From Nitrospira sp. (lineage in GTDB: Bacteria; Nitrospirota; Nitrospiria; Nitrospirales; Nitrospiraceae): DNA of 64,000 nucleotides. The notes below the pieces were generated by a model. That model did not search any database. It saw only the letters and a list, made by a program, of their open reading frames with translations, and was not told the origin of the DNA. Every line of letters starts with the position of its first letter. The first letter of the stretch is position 1. This document shows, one piece after another, positions 8,189 to 16,868 of the stretch. A program made the position numbers and the translations under genes. Location: assembly GCA_018242685.1 (NCBI GenBank), contig JAFEBM010000027.1, positions 62,001 through 126,000 on the forward strand, read 5' to 3'.

Positions 8189-9472
8189 ATGCTCGCCTCT
8201 GATGGAGAGAGAATAGAGAGACTAAAGATACTTGTATCCTCTTATGCCTGTGACCCAAGGATGGGTTCAGAGCCTGGGATGGGGGGGAACTGGGTACTGC
8301 AATTGGCACAGCATCATGACCTGTGGGTATTGACCGAAGAACGTTTTGCGAAAACCTTATTGGAATATCTTGAAGATCACCGTCCTGAAATGAAACATGC
8401 GATTCATGTGTTTGGTATCCCTCGTCACCGTATCAATTGGGGCGAAAGGTTGTGGGAGGCTCCCTTCTATTACTGGACGTATCGTTCCTGGCAAAAGGAT
8501 GCCTATAGGAAGGCCCAAGAGTTATTTCGGCAAGTGAACTTCGATCTGGTTCATCAGCTCAACATGATTGGTTATCGAGAGCCAGGCTACTTATGGAAAC
8601 TGCCGACACCGTTTATCTGGGGACCGATAGGTGGTCATGCTCAAATGCCATGGAGGTTTGTTTCTTCGCTAGGTCTGCAAGGAGCGATGCAGTGCGGTGT
8701 GCGTAACATATTGAATTGGATTCAAATGCGCATCAGTTGTCGTGTTCGGAAGGCAATTAGACGCGCGGATGTACTGGTTGCTGCAACCGATGTGGATGCG
8801 CGTGCTGTTGAAAAGATTCATCGACGAAATGCAGCACTGCTTAATGAGCAGGGTGCGTCTCCTTATGTGAAAGAGCGGAAAGAACGAAGACAAGATAGCA
8901 ACGTGCTGCGTGTCGTATGGTGTGGACTCTTTGTTGCACGCAAAGCGCTTCATCTTGGGTTAGATGCGGTGCATAGAGCGAGGCGTAAGATTCAGCTTGA
9001 GTTGCATGTCATTGGTGATGGCGATCGTGCTCGACATTGGAAACGAATCGCGAGGGATTACGGTCTTCATGATATATGTCATTGGCATGGCAAACTGCCG
9101 CGTAATAAGGTGTTGAATGTTATGGCAAGGTGCGATGTGATGTTATTTACGAGTCTTCAAGAAGGGACTCCGGCCGTGGTTCTGGAAGCTATTCAGCTTG
9201 GTCTTCCAGTCATCTGTCATAACGCATGTGGATTTGGCGCTGTCGTCAACAATACTTGCGGTATAAAAATACCCGTGATAGATCCGAGGAGAAGTGTCGA
9301 AGGGATGGCCAACGCGTTGATTAGGCTAGGTGCCGAATCGGAACTGCTTGAAAGGCTTTCAGAAGGTGCAATCCAACGAGCCCGTGAACTGGCATGGGAG
9401 CGCAGGACGGAGGAGATGTTACCTCTCTACAAGGAAGCCATTAGTTTCCATAATGCAAACTTCGAAAAGTAG
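8189..9472 (+). CDS. Glycosyltransferase family 4 (GT-B fold)
   Basis: A 427-residue protein with the N-terminal KILVSSYACDPRMGSEPGMG loop typical of GT4 enzymes and the C-terminal nucleotide-sugar motif LFTSLQEGTPAVVLEAIQLG, holding the EX7E pair. It would transfer a sugar from an NDP-sugar to a lipid-linked acceptor on the cytoplasmic face. ATG 8189 is used; the conserved domain begins about 12 residues in, so a start nearer the domain is possible. Substrate unknown. Confidence 0.85.
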   Translation: MLASDGERIERLKILVSSYACDPRMGSEPGMGGNWVLQLAQHHDLWVLTEERFAKTLLEYLEDHRPEMKHAIHVFGIPRHRINWGERLWEAPFYYWTYRSWQKDAYRKAQELFRQVNFDLVHQLNMIGYREPGYLWKLPTPFIWGPIGGHAQMPWRFVSSLGLQGAMQCGVRNILNWIQMRISCRVRKAIRRADVLVAATDVDARAVEKIHRRNAALLNEQGASPYVKERKERRQDSNVLRVVWCGLFVARKALHLGLDAVHRARRKIQLELHVIGDGDRARHWKRIARDYGLHDICHWHGKLPRNKVLNVMARCDVMLFTSLQEGTPAVVLEAIQLGLPVICHNACGFGAVVNNTCGIKIPVIDPRRSVEGMANALIRLGAESELLERLSEGAIQRARELAWERRTEEMLPLYKEAISFHNANFEK

Positions 9473-9556
9473 TAGTTTTTGGCATGTTTGTTGGTGATGG
9501 CTAATTCCATAATTATTTAAGCACTTATACCGAGAGACATTTATAAGGCTCGAACA

Positions 9557-10222
9557 ATGAAATTTCCAAGATTAGACTATGTTTCAGTTGAAGAATGGCT
9601 TTTGTCTTATGTGAAGGACCAAACGGTCCTCCACTTGGGATGTGCCGGTGATCTTCTTCAGCATGGCAAGGATGCCTGTTTGCACTATCGGCTTTCAAAG
9701 GTTTGCACGACCTTGTGCGGGATTGAGATTGATAAGACAGCTTTGGAGACGGTTAAGGCGTGGGTTCCTGAGGACAAAGCTGGTTGTATTCGTTACTTTT
9801 GTGGGGATGTTGCAGAGCTGGACAAATTGGGTGTCAGAAAAAAGTTCAGAATCATTATAGCTGGTTCAATAATTGAGCATCTCTCAAATCCTGGTGTGAT
9901 GCTCCAGCACATGCGATCATTTTGTCAGGATGATGGGAAGGTCGTCATTATTACTCCGCATGTCTTCGGCCTTATGCAGTTTATTCGTGTCGCATTGAAA
10001 GCTGATGAAGCAGTCAATCGCGAGCATACCTGTTGGTTTTCTATAGTGACCTTGACCGAACTATGCTCGCGCTATGGATTGAGGCCAATTGAATGGCACA
10101 CGGGCTATGGTTGGCAACCGCAAAGCCTAAGGTGGCGAATTCAAAGAACTCTCGGTGTGCCTTTCTTCAGAGCTTTTCCTCGTCTTGGTGGTAGTCTCAT
10201 TGGTGTATTTGTGCCACGCTGA
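9557..10222 (+). CDS. Class I SAM-dependent methyltransferase
   Basis: A 221-residue protein. VLHLGCAGDLLQHG (about residues 24-37) is the SAM-binding motif I; LCGIEIDKTALE gives the acidic ribose-binding residue; KFRIIIAGSIIEHLSNPG is motif IV of the Methyltransf_11/23 type. The acceptor is unknown; position between two glycosyltransferase genes suggests sugar or glycan methylation. Confidence 0.8.
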   Translation: MKFPRLDYVSVEEWLLSYVKDQTVLHLGCAGDLLQHGKDACLHYRLSKVCTTLCGIEIDKTALETVKAWVPEDKAGCIRYFCGDVAELDKLGVRKKFRIIIAGSIIEHLSNPGVMLQHMRSFCQDDGKVVIITPHVFGLMQFIRVALKADEAVNREHTCWFSIVTLTELCSRYGLRPIEWHTGYGWQPQSLRWRIQRTLGVPFFRAFPRLGGSLIGVFVPR

Positions 10223-10248
10223 AAGTTCGCGTCCAGTAAACAAATTGC

Positions 10249-11394
10249 ATGCAATATAAGGTAGCCATCCTCCAGCATCGATTACTTCATTACAGGATCG
10301 ATTTCTTTAATCGCCTGCGGGAATTGTGTCTGGTCCGGAATATAGATTGCCATCTCGTCCACGGACAGGCCACTACGAGCGAGAAAAGCAAGAGCGACGA
10401 TGGGACATTGGAGTGGGCTCACAAGACCCGCAACACCTTCGTTCATGTCGGCGGACGGGACATTCTCTGGCAACCCTTGCCTGGCTCTGTTCGCGATGCC
10501 GACATGTTTGTCATCATGCAGGAGAACCGGATCTTGTCGAACTATCCTCTTATCCTGAAGGGCAAGTTTGGTGGTCCTAAGGTGGCGTATTGGGGACATG
10601 GTGTTAATTTTCAAAGTCGCGTCCCAGGCGGTCTGCGCGAGCGATGGAAGCGCTTGCTAGTCAGGCAGGTAGACTGGTGGTTCGCGTATACGGATCTTAC
10701 GGCGGAGATTGTGCGTTACGCCGGCTTCCCGGCAGAACGGATCACCTCTCTGAACAACGCTGTCGATACCACGGCATTTAGAAAAACTGTCGAATCAATT
10801 ACTCATGAGGAATTAGCCGAAATCAGAAGGGGTTTGGGGCTTCATGACCATTCACAGGTGGGAATATTTTGTGGGTCGCTATATCCGGATAAGCGCCTGG
10901 ATTTGTTAGTCGAGGCTGCAGCGATCGTTAGGAACAAAGTGAAAGATTTTCACGTAGTCGCTATCGGCTCAGGTCCGGCCAAAAACTTTATCGACCAAGC
11001 TGCTAGGATGTATCCCTGGCTGCATCCGGTAGCTGCGAGATTCGGTCGAGAGAAGGCGGCATACTTCAGGCTGGCGAAAATCATGGTGAATCCTGGGGCC
11101 CTCGGCTTACATATCCTTGATGCATTCAGTGTTGGATTACCTGTGGTTTCGTTGGCAAGTGCTCGACACGGCCCAGAAATCGCCTACCTTCACAACGGAG
11201 TCAACGGAGTTCTTACCGGGGACACAGTTAACGAATATGCCGATGCGGCAATTCGTTTGTTGAGCGATGCTGTTTGGTGGCAATCTCTTTCTGCCAATGC
11301 CCTGGCGTCCAGCCAAAACTATACGGTGGAAAACATGGCGGAGCATTTTGCGGATGGACTATCCAGATGCCTCGCGGTGGAGAAATTCTGGTAA
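10249..11394 (+). CDS. Glycosyltransferase family 1/4 (GT-B fold)
   Basis: A 381-residue protein. N-terminal KVAILQHRLLHYRIDFFNRL is the acceptor-side Rossmann opening; GIFCGSLYPDKRLDLLVEAA is the central donor-domain motif, and HILDAFSVGLPVVSL is the C-terminal donor-binding region. The usual EX7E first glutamate is not obvious (PGALGLHILDAF), as in some divergent members. It ends 4 bases before the GTG of the acyltransferase gene, indicating one transcript. Confidence 0.8.
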   Translation: MQYKVAILQHRLLHYRIDFFNRLRELCLVRNIDCHLVHGQATTSEKSKSDDGTLEWAHKTRNTFVHVGGRDILWQPLPGSVRDADMFVIMQENRILSNYPLILKGKFGGPKVAYWGHGVNFQSRVPGGLRERWKRLLVRQVDWWFAYTDLTAEIVRYAGFPAERITSLNNAVDTTAFRKTVESITHEELAEIRRGLGLHDHSQVGIFCGSLYPDKRLDLLVEAAAIVRNKVKDFHVVAIGSGPAKNFIDQAARMYPWLHPVAARFGREKAAYFRLAKIMVNPGALGLHILDAFSVGLPVVSLASARHGPEIAYLHNGVNGVLTGDTVNEYADAAIRLLSDAVWWQSLSANALASSQNYTVENMAEHFADGLSRCLAVEKFW

Positions 11395-11398
11395 TACC

Positions 11399-12004
11399 GT
11401 GAAGGTTTTACTACTAGCCACGCTACGCAGAACAAGAACGATGTTGAGGGTTTTGGGAAAGAAACGGTTTTTTAGCTATGGGAAAGACCTTCATCTTGGT
11501 GCCAATGTGCGGCTATGGGCGCCGGACAAATTACAGATAGGTGACAATGTTTATATTGGAAAGGATTCTCTCATAGAGTGCAACGCAACGATCGGAAACC
11601 ACTGCTTGATTGCCAACCGGGTTGCTTTTGTGGGAAGGCATGACCACGACTTTCGGCAAATTGGGATTCCAGTTCGTTTCTCGATCTGGATTGGCGATCT
11701 TCCGTCTTCAGCGGCCGTCAGACGGGAAGAAGTAGCTGTTTCCGATGATGTCTGGATTGGATACGGTGCAATACTTCTAACGGGGGTCACTGTGGGCAAA
11801 GGAGCGATTGTTGCTGCTGGTTCAGTGGTAACAAAGAATGTAGAACCCTACACCATTGTTGCCGGCAATCCAGCAATAAAGGTGGGCTTGCGGTTTAGGG
11901 GAGAGGATGAGCTTCATCGGCATGAGGCCGCTATTGAACGGAGTCGATTCATCGTATCGGAAAAGGGGTTCCGGTATTGTATGGTTGTCCCGACTCTCGA
12001 ATAA
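11399..12004 (+). CDS. Left-handed beta-helix acyltransferase
   Basis: Hexapeptide repeats run through the protein: LHLGANVRLWAPDKLQIGDN, VYIGKDSLIECNATIGN, VWIGYGAILLTGVTVGKGA, IVAAGSVVTKNVEPYTIVAG and NPAIKVG. This is the LbetaH fold of O-acetyl- and N-acyltransferases such as WcaF/maltose-acetyltransferase types. GTG 11399 follows the previous stop closely and keeps the frame; ATG 11441 (MLRVLGKK) is the alternative. It probably acetylates a sugar of the exported glycan. Confidence 0.8.
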   Translation: MKVLLLATLRRTRTMLRVLGKKRFFSYGKDLHLGANVRLWAPDKLQIGDNVYIGKDSLIECNATIGNHCLIANRVAFVGRHDHDFRQIGIPVRFSIWIGDLPSSAAVRREEVAVSDDVWIGYGAILLTGVTVGKGAIVAAGSVVTKNVEPYTIVAGNPAIKVGLRFRGEDELHRHEAAIERSRFIVSEKGFRYCMVVPTLE

Positions 12005-12009
12005 GAGTA

Positions 12010-12819
12010 ATGGTAATGGTGGGAATCTCAACTCAGACAAGCGAGGAGATGACAACTCGTGACGCAGGCTATCTCTTAGGTATTCCGATTGACCGAAAGT
12101 CTTTTTCGTTGGTCATTGAAGAGTCACTCACAGCAGTTGAGGTGAAGACCTTGCAGCGAGTCTTCGCCTGCGCCAATCCTCATTCGTTAGTGGTTGCGCA
12201 AAAGGATGAGGAGTTTAAATCAGCTCTAACGCACGCAGACCTTGTGGTAGCCGATGGGGTTGGTGCATCGCTAATGGCCCGCCTCATCGGTTGTCGGCTC
12301 GGACCTCGTATTACAGGGACGGACTATTTCCAAGGAGTTCTGCATGCACTGCAGCGGTGCGGAAGTGGTCGTGTCTTCTTCTTTGGATCGTCGCAACAGG
12401 TTTTGGATCGCATTGCTAAACGCTTTGCCGTCGATTTCCCGGCATTGACGCTCTGCGGATCATTGTCTCCTCCGTTTGGTACCTGGAGCGAAATAGAAAA
12501 TCTTCGAATGGTGAGAGAAATCAACGATACCAAGCCTGATGTTCTCTGGGTTGGAATGACAGCGCCAAAGCAGGAAAAGTGGGTAGCGGCAAACCGTCGG
12601 CAGCTCAATGTTCCAGTGATCGGTTCAATTGGCGCGGTATTTGACTTTTATGCCGGAACGTACTCACGGGCTCCCAAATGGGTCTGCGGTCTCGGCTTGG
12701 AATGGGCGTATCGTTTGCTGCTGGAGCCTCGCCGAATGTGGCAACGCAACTTTGTGTCTGCACCGAAATTCGTTTGGCTCGTGCTGATGCGACATGTATT
12801 GGAAAGAGAGAATAGTTGA
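12010..12819 (+). CDS. WecB/TagA/CpsF family glycosyltransferase
   Basis: About 269 residues. Family landmarks are ADGVGASLMARLIG (donor site), RITGTDYFQGV, and VLWVGMTAPKQEKWVA, whose GxPKQE-type loop is characteristic of GT26. Members add N-acetylmannosaminuronate, N-acetylmannosamine or glucose to undecaprenyl-linked acceptors. Several ATGs are possible (12010, 12016, 12049); the first after the previous stop is used. It closes the variable sugar block. Confidence 0.85.
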   Translation: MVMVGISTQTSEEMTTRDAGYLLGIPIDRKSFSLVIEESLTAVEVKTLQRVFACANPHSLVVAQKDEEFKSALTHADLVVADGVGASLMARLIGCRLGPRITGTDYFQGVLHALQRCGSGRVFFFGSSQQVLDRIAKRFAVDFPALTLCGSLSPPFGTWSEIENLRMVREINDTKPDVLWVGMTAPKQEKWVAANRRQLNVPVIGSIGAVFDFYAGTYSRAPKWVCGLGLEWAYRLLLEPRRMWQRNFVSAPKFVWLVLMRHVLERENS

Positions 12820-12990
12820 GAGTGAAGGCGGCAAGGATGACAGGTTGAGGCTGAGCCGAAGCGGATGTTGACAGGTCGAAGTTTGAGGCTGATACGTGGA
12901 CTCTCCAGGCTCATTTCCTGACCTGACACGCCGGTGAGGGGAGGGGGAGAGGCAGGAGGTGAAGGTGGAGGTTGAAGGCGGAACGGAAGG

Positions 12991-13899
12991 GTTATAGCCA
13001 AGCCCTCAATTACTGATGGACATTGACGGTGGACTTTGGCGATCATGGGGCATGAGATGCTCATCAGATTTGCGCCAACGGGTCGTGGATTTTATCCGGA
13101 GTGGTGGCAGCAAGGCCGAGGCGGCTCGGCGATGCAAGGTGGGCGAGGCCAGCGTCTACCGCTGGCTCAAGCCCGGCGGCCTCGCATACAAGCGTCCCGG
13201 CCCACAACGACCCCACACACTGGATTGGGACGCCTTGCGTCGTCATGTGGAAGTCCATCCCGATCGGACACAAGCGGAGCGAGCACGGCATTTCCAGGTG
13301 TCCCGGCATTGCATCTGGAACGCACTCCACAAACTGGCGTTGACCCATAAAAAAAAGGATCGGGTACCAGGAGCGCGATCCGCAGCAACGGAAACAATTC
13401 CTGCGCCTGCGCGAGCGGTTCTTTCGCCGTGGCAAACGACCCGTCCATAGCGATGAATGCGGGTTTGCGTCGTCGACGGCGCGACGGTATGGGTACGCAC
13501 CGAAGGGTCACCGCGTGGACGGCCTGGTCTCCGGGCAGCGCCGGCCACGGACCTCGCTGATTGCGGCCCGTATGGATGGGCGATTCGAAGAACCACTGCT
13601 GTTTGAGGGGACGTGCGATACGGTGGTCTTCAACACCTGGCTCAAGACGAGGCTGTGCCCGCGTCTCAATGCCCAGCACCTCGTGATCATGGACAACGCG
13701 GCCTTTCACACATCGTCGGAGACGGCGGCGCTCATCGAGGCCACCGGCGCCACGCTGCTGTTCCTGCCGCCGTACTCTCCCGACTTTAACCCGATCGAAC
13801 AGGACTTCGCTGCCCTCAAGAAACGCAGGGAATACCATGAAACCGCTACCCTCGATCAGATCGTGAAGGCCTATTCATAACTATGGGCTTAGCTATAAC
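12991..13899 (+). mobile_element. IS630-family insertion sequence
   Basis: About 0.9 kb. Terminal inverted repeats are visible: left GTTATAGCCAAGCCC (from 12991) and right GGGCTTAGCTATAAC (to 13899), matching with one mismatch and each abutting TA, the target duplicated by IS630/Tc1-mariner elements. It encodes a DDE transposase split by an A8 tract. It sits between the polysaccharide block and the VPLPA-CTERM region. A purine-rich tract (about 12937-12980) lies just to its left. Confidence 0.85.
13052..13880 (+). CDS. IS630 transposase, two frames joined at A8 tract
   Basis: The first frame (to 13450) gives a helix-turn-helix region: MRCSSDLRQRVVDFIRSGG, then EASVYRWLKPGG. After AAAAAAAA at 13349-13356 the protein continues in another frame as YQERDPQQRKQFLRLRERFF and carries the full catalytic triad: HSDECGF, IMDNAAFH and NPIEQDF. 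With seven A residues the join would read THKKRIGYQERD in one frame. Either the copy gained one A, or slippage at the A8 makes the full protein, as known for several IS families. The DDE domain looks intact. Confidence 0.8.
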
Positions 13900-13922
13900 A
13901 TATCTGATTCAGGTCGTTGACC

Positions 13923-14207
13923 ATGGTATGGTCGCACATGGGAGAAGGACGAAAACAGTCTGAGATCGGAGAAGTCTCGATTTCTCAGTTCGAGGCGACG
14001 TGCTTGGCGATTCTTGCCCGAGTCAAGCGAACGAAAAAGCCTATTCTGGTCCTTCGCAAGGGAGAGCCGATTGCGCAGGTCGTGCCGCCGCCTCTTCCCT
14101 CCATCACTCCCTCGTGGTTGGGCTCATTGTCGAGTTCCGGTGAGATCCTTGGCGATATTCTCAGTCCCGCCTCCGCTCCGGAGGAATGGAAAGCCTTTCG
14201 TGCGTGA
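13923..14207 (+). CDS. Phd/YefM-type antitoxin
   Basis: About 94 residues. The core EVSISQFEATCLAILARVKR followed by KPILVLRKGEPIAQVVPP is the Phd/YefM antitoxin fold, an N-terminal DNA-binding dimer that normally represses its own operon. The C-terminal tail (SGEILGDILSPASAPEEWKA) would be the toxin-binding part. TTG 13917 and ATG 13938 are alternative starts. The downstream toxin gene overlaps its end but is broken, so this may be an orphan antitoxin. Confidence 0.75.
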   Translation: MVWSHMGEGRKQSEIGEVSISQFEATCLAILARVKRTKKPILVLRKGEPIAQVVPPPLPSITPSWLGSLSSSGEILGDILSPASAPEEWKAFRA

Positions 14208-14260
14208 AGCTCCTGCTCGATACCCACGTTCTTCTTTGGAGTGTGCTTGACCCAGAGTAG
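14186..14260 (+). pseudogene. VapC-like PIN toxin remnant
   Basis: ATG 14186 overlaps the end of the antitoxin gene and reads MESLSCVKLLLDTHVLLWSV, the classic LLDTHxLLW opening of a PIN-domain toxin, then stops at TAG 14258. Beyond the stop the frame stays open to about 14422 but shows no PIN motifs, so the toxin is truncated. The missing downstream acidic residues mean no nuclease activity is expected. Confidence 0.65.
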
Positions 14261-14508
14261 CTTTCGGCTTCTTCGCTCGCATCAGTCCCACACATTGTCG
14301 GCACGAGAGCATTCGGGAGCTTTCCTTCCGGCCTCACGAAGAAACCGGTGCCGAGAACTGCCTTGGTAGTGGTGGGGCGCTGGGAAATTTTTGCCGATCC
14401 GTACATGCCTATACAAAATTGAACGCCATTGCATTAATACAGAAACAGTTACTGCTTCGAGCTGTCATCATCTTCCTTAATTTTCAGTGATATGTAAACC
14501 GCGCTGGG

Positions 14509-14524
14509 TGGTCCGGGATTTGCT
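14509..14524 (+). promoter_or_regulatory. Sigma-54-like promoter upstream of VPLPA-CTERM gene 1
   Basis: TGGTCCGGGATTTGCT has the GG-N10-GC spacing and matches the consensus TGGCACGNNNNTTGCW at all fixed positions except the fourth and fifth. It lies 59 bases before the ATG at 14583, giving a leader of about 47 bases. PEP-CTERM genes in other bacteria are known to be controlled by the PrsK/PrsR/RpoN circuit; no prsK or prsR lies in this window. Confidence 0.5.
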
Positions 14525-14582
14525 GAGCACTACCTCGTTCCATCCGGTCCCTAGTCTCTCAACTTCTAGGAGGTGCGGTGTT

Positions 14583-15248
14583 ATGCGGATGATGACACGG
14601 TGGTTTAGTAGAGGATTTATCCTGCCGGCTGCTGTGGTGTGTGCCCTTTCGGTTCCGATCACCGCAGCGCAAGCAGCTCTGGTGACCTATTCGTTCACCG
14701 GTAGCATCCCCGGTACCAGTCCTTCCCTTGATACGCCCGTCTCCGGTTCATTTCAATTCAACAATATGACGATCGGAAGCGGTGGCGTTTATAATGGCGC
14801 GGTCACCGGCTTCACTCTGGATATCGGAGGGATCTACACGTCGTCTTTCGTTCCGGGCGCCAACGCTGTGACGATTTTGCAGAACACGCCGCTGGGTTTT
14901 GACCGTTGGGCGCTGGTGACTGCTGTCACCGGTGAAGCGATCAATGGTCCCCTTGGCTCCTCCTCGCTCGTCACGCCGTTCAGCTTTGATCTTCGCTTTG
15001 ATCTTCTAGGGGGAGGATTAAGCACGAACCTTCAAGATTACCCAAGTTTGGGCAGTCTGAACGGTGGAAACGCAAAATGGCGGCTCTTTTTCGAGGATGC
15101 TGATGGGAAGCCATCTGCATATCTTGGATCGATGACGCTGACGGCTGTGCCGTTGCCGGCGGCGGTGCTGCTGTTCGGCGCGGGTCTCATCTCATTGGTC
15201 GGTCTGGGCGCCGGAGGGTTGAGAAATCTCCGGGGACCCCAGACTTAA
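14583..15248 (+). CDS. VPLPA-CTERM sorting domain protein 1
   Basis: A 221-residue secreted protein. The start at 14583 follows CTAGGAGGTGCGG and gives a signal peptide ending ITAAQA. The body is low-complexity and beta-rich (YSFTGSIPGTSPSLDTPVSG). The C-terminus is the sorting signal: VPLPAAVLLFGAGLISLVGL, then AGGLRNLRG, i.e. motif, membrane helix and basic tail. Family knowledge says such tails are cut by a matching exosortase, here the XrtD-type enzyme encoded downstream, for surface release or attachment. A second such protein follows. Confidence 0.85.
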   Translation: MRMMTRWFSRGFILPAAVVCALSVPITAAQAALVTYSFTGSIPGTSPSLDTPVSGSFQFNNMTIGSGGVYNGAVTGFTLDIGGIYTSSFVPGANAVTILQNTPLGFDRWALVTAVTGEAINGPLGSSSLVTPFSFDLRFDLLGGGLSTNLQDYPSLGSLNGGNAKWRLFFEDADGKPSAYLGSMTLTAVPLPAAVLLFGAGLISLVGLGAGGLRNLRGPQT

Positions 15249-15276
15249 TCGAGAACAATCCTGTCGAGAGTGTCAG

Positions 15277-15318
15277 GGGCTTGATCCTTCAATTGAAGGG
15301 TCAAGCCCGTTCTTTTTC
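15277..15318 (+). terminator. Rho-independent terminator after VPLPA-CTERM gene 1
   Basis: Stem GGGCTTGAtCCTTC / GAAGGgTCAAGCCC with an AATT loop, followed by GTTCTTTTTC. It lies 29 bases after the stop of the gene. Confidence 0.75.
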
Positions 15319-15678
15319 TGCTCGCGCAGGGCCTTTTAAATCCGTCCTTCTCTCGATCCCCATGAATTGTATGAATGGATGTTCTTGAAAAAACAAGAAA
15401 GACTGTAGCCTTCCACGGTAAACGAAACAGTCTGCTAGGGAAATTGATAGGGGTCCGAACGGATCAGACTGTGCTATGGTCTGCAACCATTTCGACTTCT
15501 TCTTCACTTGCTCAATGAAAAGCGCATTGAGAGATGCAATCAGGAATCGTCACTTGTCACAGAACGGAGGAGCCCATGTCGGTGTCGGCCTTGTGGCGCT
15601 CATCAGACTCGGTGCCGACGGGATCCGACAGAGACGGATGTCTCAGGCATAGAAGACCAACAAGTTTTTACAAAATCG

Positions 15679-15693
15679 GGGGTTGATATCTTG
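15679..15693 (+). repeat. 15-bp box, first copy
   Basis: GGGGTTGATATCTTG occurs here and again, identically, at 16609-16623, on either side of the second VPLPA-CTERM gene. Function unknown. The rest of 15319-15982 holds a weak inverted repeat (GTTTCAT at 15863 with ATGAAAC at 15885) and the sigma-54-like site below, but no gene I can support. Confidence 0.4.
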
Positions 15694-15798
15694 GTTTGGG
15701 CGAGGGGCAATCCCTCTATTTTTTTCCGACGTATCTACATGAAAACAGATGAAAAAATTGCGTCCGTACCACAGCAAACAAAAATTGAGTTGACTTGT

Positions 15799-15814
15799 CG
15801 GAGCTGTGATTGCT
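15799..15814 (+). promoter_or_regulatory. Possible sigma-54-like promoter upstream of VPLPA-CTERM gene 2
   Basis: CGGAGCTGTGATTGCT keeps GG-N10-GC and a perfect TTGCT -12 box, but the -24 half is poor. It is about 170 bases upstream of the ATG at 15983, a long leader. Weaker than the site at 14509. Confidence 0.3.
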
Positions 15815-15982
15815 ACAACGACAATAAGCTCATCGATTATTGAATAATGTGGAAAACAAATAGTTTCATTTTTTAGATGTAAGTATGAAACCAATTTAAT
15901 TCGAGTATGACACTATTTGTATTTCGATCTATTTCGGAAATGCACTCAAGAGTCGGTCCAAATGAGAGATAAGGAGACGACA

Positions 15983-16582
15983 ATGAATGTTTTTATAAGG
16001 TCTTTCCGGAGTGTTGTGATGGCGGGTGGGCTGCTGCTGTCGAGCGGATTGGTGATGTCATCTGCGATGGCCGCGACGATCACGTATAATTTTTCCGGAG
16101 ATATTTCAGGATCCACCCCGCCGTCGATTGTGTCAGGTTTCTTCACGGTTAATCAATCTGACAGCAACTCTAATTCAAACAATGGAACGTACAATGTTCA
16201 AAACTTTCAGTTCGCGGTTAATGGCAATTTGCTCCAGACGACGGGAACTTCTGGTGTGGTCAATATCCTCAACGGGACCGGAAGTTCGTCTGATATATTT
16301 TCTGTAACTCTGAATGGGCCTGCGACGTATAGTTTTCAACTGATTGGGCCGAACAATCTCTTTACGAGCGATGCATTGCCGAATCCTGTTCCAAGCCTGT
16401 CCTCATTCGCTTTCAATGGTTCTAACCTCTTTATTTCCGGATTTCCATCATCGCCAGGCAGCGTGGCCACGTTGACCGCAGTGTCGTTACCTGCAGCAGT
16501 TATTCTCTTCGGTGTCGGCATTGTTGCACTCATCGGTCTTGGCGCTGGAGGGCTGCGAAACGTAAGGGCGCTTCAGACGTAG
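15983..16582 (+). CDS. VPLPA-CTERM sorting domain protein 2
   Basis: A 199-residue protein; start 15983 follows AAGGAGACGACA. Signal peptide MNVFIRSFRSVVMAGG through SSAMAA. The body is rich in Ser, Asn and Gly (NQSDSNSNSNNGTYNVQNF). The tail reads VSLPAAVILFGVGIVALIGL then AGGLRNVR, a variant of the VPLPA-CTERM signal with S for P at the second position. It is a paralogue of the 14583 gene in its ends but not its middle, as is common for exosortase substrates. Confidence 0.82.
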   Translation: MNVFIRSFRSVVMAGGLLLSSGLVMSSAMAATITYNFSGDISGSTPPSIVSGFFTVNQSDSNSNSNNGTYNVQNFQFAVNGNLLQTTGTSGVVNILNGTGSSSDIFSVTLNGPATYSFQLIGPNNLFTSDALPNPVPSLSSFAFNGSNLFISGFPSSPGSVATLTAVSLPAAVILFGVGIVALIGLGAGGLRNVRALQT

Positions 16583-16600
16583 GGGATCGGCAAGATTGTT

Positions 16601-16646
16601 ATGAAATTGGGGTTGATATCTTGAGGGGTGTCAACTCCAATTTCAT
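16601..16646. other. Long hairpin downstream of VPLPA-CTERM gene 2
   Basis: ATGAAATTGGGGTTGA pairs with TCAACTCCAATTTCAT (one G-T pair) around a 14-base loop. There is no T-run, so it is a terminator only if other factors help; mRNA stabilising or operator roles are possible. The left arm contains the second copy of the GGGGTTGATATCTTG box. Confidence 0.5.
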
Positions 16647-16731
16647 GTCGATAAGTATGATCGAGCCGCGATTATTGTGAGCCATGGCCTCCTTGGGTGC
16701 ATCCTCGCAGGTGGAATAATCTTCAATTTTG

Positions 16732-16747
16732 TGGTGTTTTCATTGCC
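16732..16747 (+). promoter_or_regulatory. Possible sigma-54-like promoter upstream of exosortase gene
   Basis: TGGTGTTTTCATTGCC has TGG, the correct N10 spacing and TTGC; the rest of the -24 box does not match. It lies 122 bases ahead of the start of the exosortase ATG at 16869. Confidence 0.35.
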
Positions 16748-16868
16748 TAGCAGGATAGTGGGCGTAAGATACTACTTATTCCGATCAATTGAGTTGTGTT
16801 GATCGCTCATCGGGGGTTTTGTATTCGTTTATCAAACCCTCCGATTTAATTGAATCGAGCATGCTCTG

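Noticed and set aside
15508..15843. 111-codon frame between the two VPLPA-CTERM genes
   Set aside because: No family features and it covers the candidate promoter region; composition resembles non-coding DNA.
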